The notes below the pieces were generated by a model. The model saw only the letters and a program-made list of their open reading frames with translations. It ran no database searches and was not told where the DNA came from. 64,000 nucleotides of DNA from Corallium rubrum. Lineage: Eukaryota > Cnidaria > Anthozoa > Scleralcyonacea > Coralliidae. The DNA is taken from assembly GCA_964035015.1 (NCBI GenBank), contig OZ036007.1:10987881-11051880 (forward strand), written 5' to 3'. Position 1 is the first letter of the stretch. Each line of letters starts with the position of its first letter. Both the position numbers and the translations under genes were made by a program. Positions 58,133 through 64,000 of this stretch are shown piece by piece.

Positions 58133-61100
58133 TCACATATTTCCTTTGCTTTCCCATCTTTCCTTTTGTTCAAAACCCCATATCAATTTCTTTTTCTTCT
58201 TTGCCTGTTGGAATTTTTCTTCAGTTTCTTTTCGTTTCTTGTAATCCCTTACTTTGACAGCACTCACTATTTTAACACCAAGTTGCTGTTGTGTTATTTC
58301 ATCACTGATGGCTTCAGCTTTGGAGAAATTACCTTCCTTTACAGCTTCATCAAGGTTTTCCTCAAGTTTACTCTGTGTGAGAATAAATGAGGAAAACAGC
58401 AAAAGAATTAAACAGTGTTAATTTTTTTTTAAATTTTTACTTAACAATTATATATATTATATTATTTGAGGCGCTTATTTGAGGGCGGTGCTCTTTAAAA
58501 ATTATTTTATTTGTAAACGATAACAAGAAATCTTATCAACAAAATAAACCTGTTTCAGATGTTATCTTGTCATTCACATTGAAATATACTCACTTTGAAC
58601 ATATAAACACTGTAATACAGGACAATAAATTTCTGAGGCTGTAGTTGCTTTTTTGGCTTCTCGAGCAATTCTGTCTGACGGTGCTTCGATTAAGCACTGC
58701 ATTGTTGTGAATAAGTGCGGCGCTTATTTGAGGGTGGCACTCTTTAATATTTTTGCTCTCATATGCGGCACTTAATCGGGTGCGGTGCTTAATTGGGGGC
58801 AGCGGTTAAACAAGAAAATATGGTAATGACCTCAGAGGATAAAACCATCCAGAAAATAGTACTGTACAGTACATGTAACTTATAAACAAAGCAATAAAAC
58901 TCAATGTAAAAAAAATGTGTGCTTAAATTGAAAGATGCAGCTAGGACAGTGTGGATATTTTAGTAATTATTATCATCAATATCAGCAAAATAAAATTCAA
59001 AATGCAAACAAGGGATTGAATTATTACAACCAGTCATGTCCAATATGTTGTTACATTTTTCTAAGACTACGTTTACATGGTACTGGATGAATTTGTGACT
59101 GGTCTCAAATTTGTCCGATTTCTCCATGTAAACAGGTGGAACTGTACTAATTTGGAAATGGTTCCAACTTTGTCTTCTGTGTAAACAGGTGGAACCATAC
59201 AAATTCGAGACCGGTTCTGAATTCATCTGGTACTGTATAAACGGGGTCTAAAGCCCTTCTACTTTTAGATCATACCTTTGGTTTCTCTTTAGCTATGCTG
59301 TCCTGGGTGAGATGGGCATTTACATCAATGTTTTGGCAAAGCTCTTTCCAGGCATTCTTGTTTTCACTTAGAATCTGACTGCAAGAATATTTTGAGTTTA
59401 TTTTTTATGCCAAGGCATCAGTTTTTGCAATATTAGTAGTTAAGAGTCAATATTTTACCTTCTAGTTTTCTTTTGTGTTTCTGAACTATGGTCAGTCACT
59501 AGAAAAGTTAAAATTATATTACGATGTTGGACATTCACAATAACAGAAGGTCTCAAGCAAGTCATGAGGATGTCTGTGAAGGAACATTATTATTAAAAAT
59601 CTGGCAAAATGAAGGTTATCTTTGGCATATTTGTTTAATAAAGAAGATACAAAGAGAAGAAAGTGGATGAAACTCTGATCAATATGTTGCTGTTGATCTG
59701 TTTGAAAAATATTTACTGAACTATGCATTTCAAACTTTGTTTTGAAAACAATTTTGGTTTTGAGTGTTTTAGTTCAAAGAACACCAATCAAAACCAATCA
59801 AACACAATTAGTTTATCACTACTATTGAGAATCAATTAATACCAATCAATAATCACAAAATATTCCTTTGTCAATTCTTCATTGATTATCAATATCAATC
59901 AACCAATCGATAGATACCGATTACAGGCCAGGTGTACTTGCATATGGTTGTAATACAGCTATCAATGTTAAGCCCCAGGGGTATTTGTGAAAAACCCACT
60001 GGGATATTACAGTCTTTTGGGGGGAGGGGGAACATCAGTGAGAATGGAAACACACTTGAGGGCTGGCCCTCTTCCCTCTTTGGAGGGCTAGCAAATTGAA
60101 GCTCATATATATATATAATTATATAGTATATCATCTGTATAGTATACATACAGTACTAGTAAAGCTTGCCTTTACTAATATTTTTGGTGAACTTTTTATT
60201 TTACAAGTTGCTTTTGTTCATCAGTGCTTGTTATAAATTCAAATCATGTTTGTGAAAACATGATTTTGGGCTTTGTGGGAAAGTGGCACAAGTCAGTAAA
60301 CAAGCCAACGCGAGGTAAATTCCAGCCCTCTTACTAGGGCTAGTGCTACCAAGAGGGGTGGAACTCCTCCATATAAACACCCCCTTAATACTAAGGTGTT
60401 AAATATTTCAAGAAAGAAACCAGAATACAAAAAAAATGATCTAGAAGTACTCCAGTTTGATAAATAACTGATTTTGATAACTATGTACTGTACTCTGGTC
60501 ACTCAAGAAAACAGTTTGTGTTGTGGACTTTCTGTCCTCAGGCAGCAATAAATGTACCCTGTGAGCCAGAGCCCTTTTCTGACCTACGGAAGCTTCAGGG
60601 GAAAGAAAGTGGGCTCTGCCAACAAACTTGATATTTCTTTTTGAGCATGCGTGAATGGTTGCCAAGATACTATTTTGGGCCCAGGCTCTAACACGTTACT
60701 TGCTATTTTCTTGCTTACATGTATTTATAAAGCAGTTTAAAACCTGACTCACCCCAAACTTGGGGTGAAGATCAAGTTTGTTGGCAGAGCCCACTTTCCC
60801 CCAACACCTGCGTAGGTCGGAAAGGGGCTCTGACTTGCAGGGTACAATAAATGTCACCCTGACCACAGAATAGTAATACAACTAGAAGTCCAACTTGAGT
60901 GAAAACTTGTCCACATTTCTTCAATGTGCAGGCATGATATTTTACGCCATCCTACACAATGTCCTACACCATCCTACGCAATCCTGGGAAGTTCCCCTGG
61001 CAGTTTGGACCTTCAAAAGGTTAAAACTGCCAGGGAACTTGCCAGGATTGCGTGGGATGGTGTAGGATGGTGAGGAATCAAGATGCGCAAGGCGACATGC

Positions 61101-61698
61101 GCGAGGACATAAACTTCAAAGGTTCCAACACGAGTTGGACTTCTGGTTGTATTACTATTCTGTGCCCTGACTCACCCAAGTCAAGGTTTAGAAAAACTTG
61201 TGAAACTAGATTTTCCCTTTATATTCCTTCTATTCCTTGTCAGCCAAAATACACGTTTCTCAGTATATACCTTTTGCAGTTCCACTCTTTGTAAATTTCT
61301 GTTTTCTCTTTTCAGGAAACGGCTTACAAATTTCCTTTCGTCTTTCCTTCAGTCGCTGAAATTTCTAAAAATTCGGAGTTGCAGAAAGGAAATTTGATTT
61401 CACTGAAAATTTGGAGTTACAAAAAGGAAATTTGGTTTTATAGCAACCTTGAAAAACACCCCCAAACAAAAGCTCAACTCTTTGTGTCTTTCTTTGTTCT
61501 CTTTCCGAGCTCCTGAGAGAAAAACATCACGTTATATACCTGCCATGTTTCACTGGACACATTAGATGGTTTGCTTGAACAAGGTCTATCTTTAGCGTCT
61601 TTTATATCTTCTGTACACTCACATTTCGTCTGCCATTCACTTGTATCCGACGAACAACTTTCTAAATATTCATCTGGCGGAGCAACTTCCGAGTACAT
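58133..61698 (-). CDS. FAM204A: FAM204A-like protein
   Basis: Exon 1 is 61698-61540 (MYSEVAPPDEYLESCSSDTS, acidic). Further exons are 59498-59459, 59378-59276 (ILSENKNAWKELCQNIDVN) and 58372-58133, all with GT/AG borders and mutually compatible phases for the last three. Exon 1 ends in phase 0, whereas exon 59498 needs phase 1, so at least one exon in between is missing from this model. The C-terminus reads LGVKIVSAVKVRDYKKRKET ... KKKLIWGFEQKERWESKGNM, which matches the conserved tail of vertebrate FAM204A (WGF[ED]-x-K-x-RWE[ST]K-x-NM). The molecular function of that family is not established; the basic, coiled-coil-prone composition suggests a nuclear protein. Introns contain at least three TIR/foldback repeats. 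Confidence 0.75.
58440..58810. repeat. Relic of the GCGCTTATT repeat in FAM204A-like intron
   Basis: GGCGCTTATTTGAGGGCGGT, GGCGCTTATTTGAGGGTGGC and GCGGTGCTTAATTGGGGGCA recur within about 340 bp. They resemble the subterminal unit of the MITE at 35127-35612. Confidence 0.6.
59064..59250. mobile_element. Foldback MITE in FAM204A-like intron
   Basis: GACTACGTTTACATGGTACT and its diverged complement (AGTACTGTATAAACGGGGTC) form the ends. The arms continue through GGATGAATTTGTGACTGGTC versus GACCGGTTCTGAATTCATC. 187 bp. Confidence 0.85.
60555..60845. mobile_element. Foldback family F1, copy 2, 8 bp target duplication
   Basis: Ends TACCCTGTGAGCCAGAGCCC and complement GGGGCTCTGACTTGCAGGGTA. AATAAATG flanks both sides (60547-60554 and 60846-60853). 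An 8 bp duplication suggests a hAT-type mobiliser. The internal arms GAAAGTGGGCTCTGCCAACA match copy 1 at 3090. Confidence 0.88.
60864..61164. mobile_element. 0.3 kb foldback, reduced relative of the 37.7 kb element
   Basis: Ends CACAGAATAGTAATACAACT and complement, continuing AGAAGTCCAACT. A second internal palindrome is CTGGGAAGTTCCCCTGGCAG versus CTGCCAGGGAACTTGCCAGG. Confidence 0.87.
61165..61539. other. FAM204A-like intron, no other feature
   Basis: Short direct repeat GAAAATTTGGAGTTACAAAAAGG/GAAATTCGGAGTTGCAGAAAGG-like phrases near 61365-61430. No coding exon was identified, although the missing exon of the FAM204A-like gene must lie somewhere in 59500-61540. Confidence 0.4.
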
Positions 61699-62606
61699 TT
61701 AACAGAAATAAAAAAACTGAGGTATAAATTTGAACACTGTAAACTTTCTCGCCTTCGATATAAAAACACCATTTTGCGCCCGCGCGAGAACTTCGCTGCA
61801 GAAGACTGGAAACAAAAACATGAAAACCACGTGACAATGTTTCCAAAAAAATCCGACTAAAAAATTTCTCGAGCTTTAACCCAAATTTTCAAATGTGAGA
61901 CAACTTACAAGAAAGATGACGGTTTGTGCTTGAACGCAATGCAAATGGCTGTAATAGGAAGCTTTCAAGATGGCGAGAATATAATCCAATACTGAAACAA
62001 AGCCATGCAATCAATCAGTTACATAAGTGTAATACTGTTCAAAAATGTAAACTGGCGATTTAATCGTTTCTGTACGCGGTCGTAATTACGCGTATAAACT
62101 GCAGTTGTAACCGTGTCTAAACCGCGTTTCCAACGCAGTTTGAACGCATCTAAGACGCGTTCCACCGCGGCCAAAACGCGTTCCAACGCGGCCAAAATGT
62201 ATCCGTCCAAATTTTGTTATGAACGCGTCCAAACCGCATTTCAAAACATGTTCCCCCTATTTATCTAAAATCACACAAGTTCACAACTTTACAGTCAAAA
62301 TACAAATACCTTCTCTCTTCCCAATTCTCTATTAGTGCAACTGCTACCGAAGCGTGACAAAAATCTATTTGCACTAAAGTTGTATTTTTATGCACACCAT
62401 TCAAAGTCTCGGTCAGTTCGATCGGCAGGCGGCTACAGAAATACCGAGAACAGGCTACAGAAGCGCAAATGGAAAGGTTTTTCTATTTTAACTGTAACGT
62501 TTTTGAAATAACACACTGCGTGCAAAACGCATTTAATTAGAGATCTAGAAGTTTTTGACACAATTCAGACGCGTTTTTGACGCAAGCAAACTTTCATGTT
62601 CCCTTC
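61699..62606. other. Intergenic region between two - strand genes
   Basis: Probably contains the FAM204A-like promoter directly upstream of 61698. About 62100-62240 holds degenerate repeats of AAAACGCGTTCCAACGCGGC (four to five units), non-coding. No other gene was seen. Confidence 0.5.
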
Positions 62607-63116
62607 TCACAGAGAACCTGCAAAACTCCTCCAAAGTTCCCAATCTTTTTCACGGTCGTTGTTGGCATTTAACCAATTATTGGCGGCCCATTTGACACCC
62701 TCGATGACGTCACAACCACCATGAGACGACATTTCGTCGAGTTTTCCCACCCACCCGGTTGCGTCATCGATCACGTGGTTATACCAAAACAAGGCCGTGC
62801 CTTTCTTGGGTTTGTACACGAGATTTGCCTCGTCGCAATGCCTGCTCAGATTTAGACGATATTTGTCCTCGCGATTCGTTTTCTGAAATGAAATGAAATG
62901 AAATGAAATGAAATGAAATGAAATGAAATGAAATGAAACGAAACGAAACGAAACGAAATAAAATGTAATGAAACGAAATGAAGTGAAATGACGCATGATG
63001 TACAAAGGATAACGTTGGGACTAACCACGTCATCATAGGTCGCGTTGTCCGCAAAAGGAAACGCTGTTCCTCCTCCTTCTATTGGTTCGTTTAAATAATA
63101 GAACATTGTAGCGTAT
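62607..63116 (-). CDS. P4HTM: Transmembrane prolyl 4-hydroxylase-like, last two exons
   Basis: Exon 63116-63026 encodes YATMFYYLNEPIEGGGTAFP plus FADNATYDDV; donor GTTAGT. Exon 62882-62607 encodes KTNREDKYRLNLSRHCDEAN, LVYKPKKGTALFWYNHVIDD, TGWVGKLDEMSSHGGCDVIE, GVKWAANNWLNAN and ends at TGA 62607-62609. The double-stranded beta-helix end of a 2-oxoglutarate/Fe(II) dioxygenase is clear: the distal Fe-binding His is in SSHGGC and the 2OG-binding Lys in GVKWAANNW. GGGTAFPFADN plus RHCD and WVG match P4HTM better than collagen P4HA. The proximal HxD and the membrane segment must lie in upstream exons, beyond 63116 or outside the window. P4HTM acts at the ER and hydroxylates proline, including in HIF-alpha, in vertebrates; the role here is inferred. 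Confidence 0.88.
62885..62965 (-). repeat. (TTTCA)n pentanucleotide array forming the 3' splice site tract of P4HTM-like intron
   Basis: About 15 units of TTTCA (last ones TTTCG) on the - strand run directly into CAG|AAAACG, the acceptor of the last exon. The intron is only 143 bp (63025-62883), so more than half of it is the array. Confidence 0.93.
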
Positions 63117-63419
63117 CTAGAAAAAAAGAGTATTAACTACTTATTGACCGAGCGTGAGGTCTGTACTAGTGAAATATCGGACCGACGTTTTTAGTACGGA
63201 CCGAGCGGGCGCAGCGAAGTGAGGCCCGTGCAGAAAACGGAGTATACACTACGTCGCCTAGTGGAAAACCGGCTTTAGTAGGCTCGTATTCGCCACCATC
63301 TTTTTTGCGAACTAAACCAAAATGGCATATGTTTTCCCATTTTTAAAGTACTTTCCGTTTTGCTAAAGTAATAGTGAAATAGTCATATATAATGAAAAGA
63401 TTTATTGCATAATAAAGGC
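63117..63419. other. P4HTM-like intron sequence with foldback relic
   Basis: No exon was recognised. GTCGCCTAGTGGAAAACCGG at about 63253 is one end of family F3 without its partner. Confidence 0.45.
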
Positions 63420-63910
63420 CATGTCACCATAGGTGTAGAGTTTTGTTTTTGCCCGGGGGCGCTGAACAGGGCCTTTAAGAATTTTCCCGTGGGGGGTGTT
63501 CACAAAAAGGGACTCTTCTAGGGGAGTCCGGGTGCATGATCGCCTGGAAATTTTTGAAATTTAAAGTCTTGGAAATGCCATTTCCTGCATTCTGAAAGGT
63601 GATTTTTAAGAACACTGAAGGTCATGAAATGTCACAAAAACTAGTTAAAATACAACACATTTCAACAATTTTTCGATGTTGTGTTTACTGGGTTGTCTTA
63701 TGTGTACATGGGTGATTTTGGCTGACAGGAATGAGGCTGTAATAGTTACTTTATCCTAACCAGTAACCTATAATTGGTGAATGGTGATTGATGAGGCAGT
63801 TGCTGCAAAATGTCTGGGGGGGGCTCAGCCCCCCCCCTCCCCCCATTAAGATTTCTCAGGGGGGGGGGGATAAAGCCCCTCAGCTCCCACAAACTCTACG
63901 CCCATGCATG
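63420..63910. repeat. G/C-run repeat, copy 2, with adjoining shared segments
   Basis: Contains AGGTGTAGAGTTTTGTTTTT, GGAAATTTTTGAAAT, the 'AACACTGAAGGTCATGAAAT' phrase (also at 49024), the TACAACACATTTCAACAATT segment (also at 53340) and the G/C-run palindrome (also at 53480). The order of segments shows a composite element of about 0.5 kb of which 48890-49045 and 53330-53572 are partial copies. Confidence 0.75.
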
Positions 63911-64000
63911 TCACACAAGGTAATTTTCCTTGCAACGCAATGGCGTTGTACTACCATTTGCGTTCAAGTGTTTAGTGTTTAGCGAATAACTAGTTGTTTC

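Noticed and set aside
62019..62210. 63-codon - strand frame
   Set aside because: Arises from degenerate AACGCGTTCC repeats.

Overview
This is a window of animal (metazoan) nuclear DNA. It is AT-rich and intron-containing, holds no operons, and is dominated by mobile and repetitive DNA. The gene set (NF-YA, glycogen-targeting PP1 subunits, a FAM204A-like protein, a transmembrane prolyl 4-hydroxylase) is metazoan. The density of foldback/MITE families, a 5S-rRNA-derived SINE, Crypton-type tyrosine recombinases and HECT/integrase elements fits an early-branching animal, most probably a cnidarian. The species assignment is inference.

Host genes recognised: the 3' end of NF-YA (three exons, + strand, 2125-2836); two paralogous protein phosphatase 1 regulatory subunit 3-like genes, each with an uninterrupted coding exon (10105-10800 and 47108-47782, both +); a FAM204A-like gene (- strand, 58133-61698, one exon unresolved); and the two last exons of a P4HTM-like 2-oxoglutarate oxygenase (- strand, 62607-63116).

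Mobile DNA occupies 11.4-33.1 kb almost completely, as three successive inverted-repeat elements. (1) A 6.6 kb element (11413-18049) has roughly 600-800 bp inverted arms and a phase-consistent six-exon gene of unrecognised family. (2) A 2.25 kb element (18834-21085) has identical 64 bp terminal inverted repeats around a Crypton-like tyrosine recombinase; this is unusual because Cryptons are not known for TIRs. (3) A 10.1 kb element (22951-33065) has a 6 bp target duplication GTTTTC and subterminal tandem arrays. It carries two convergent genes: a multi-exon HECT E3-ubiquitin-ligase-like protein with the catalytic Cys retained, and an integrase-type DDE transposase broken by a single frameshift in a G run. 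Element 3 is the best candidate for an unusual system.

Elsewhere there is a 5'-truncated LINE with an open 881-codon endonuclease/RT frame (39.6-42.6 kb), a second LINE 3' fragment nested inside a MITE (about 54.98-55.36 kb), at least fifteen foldback or MITE copies, SINEs, a 2.3 kb minisatellite with a higher-order duplication (5.7-8.05 kb), a 1.6 kb hexamer/16-mer microsatellite (21.1-22.7 kb), tandem segmental duplications (49-53.3 kb), and three hammerhead-ribozyme-like motifs on the - strand. No CRISPR array, prokaryotic operon, functional tRNA or functional rRNA gene was seen.
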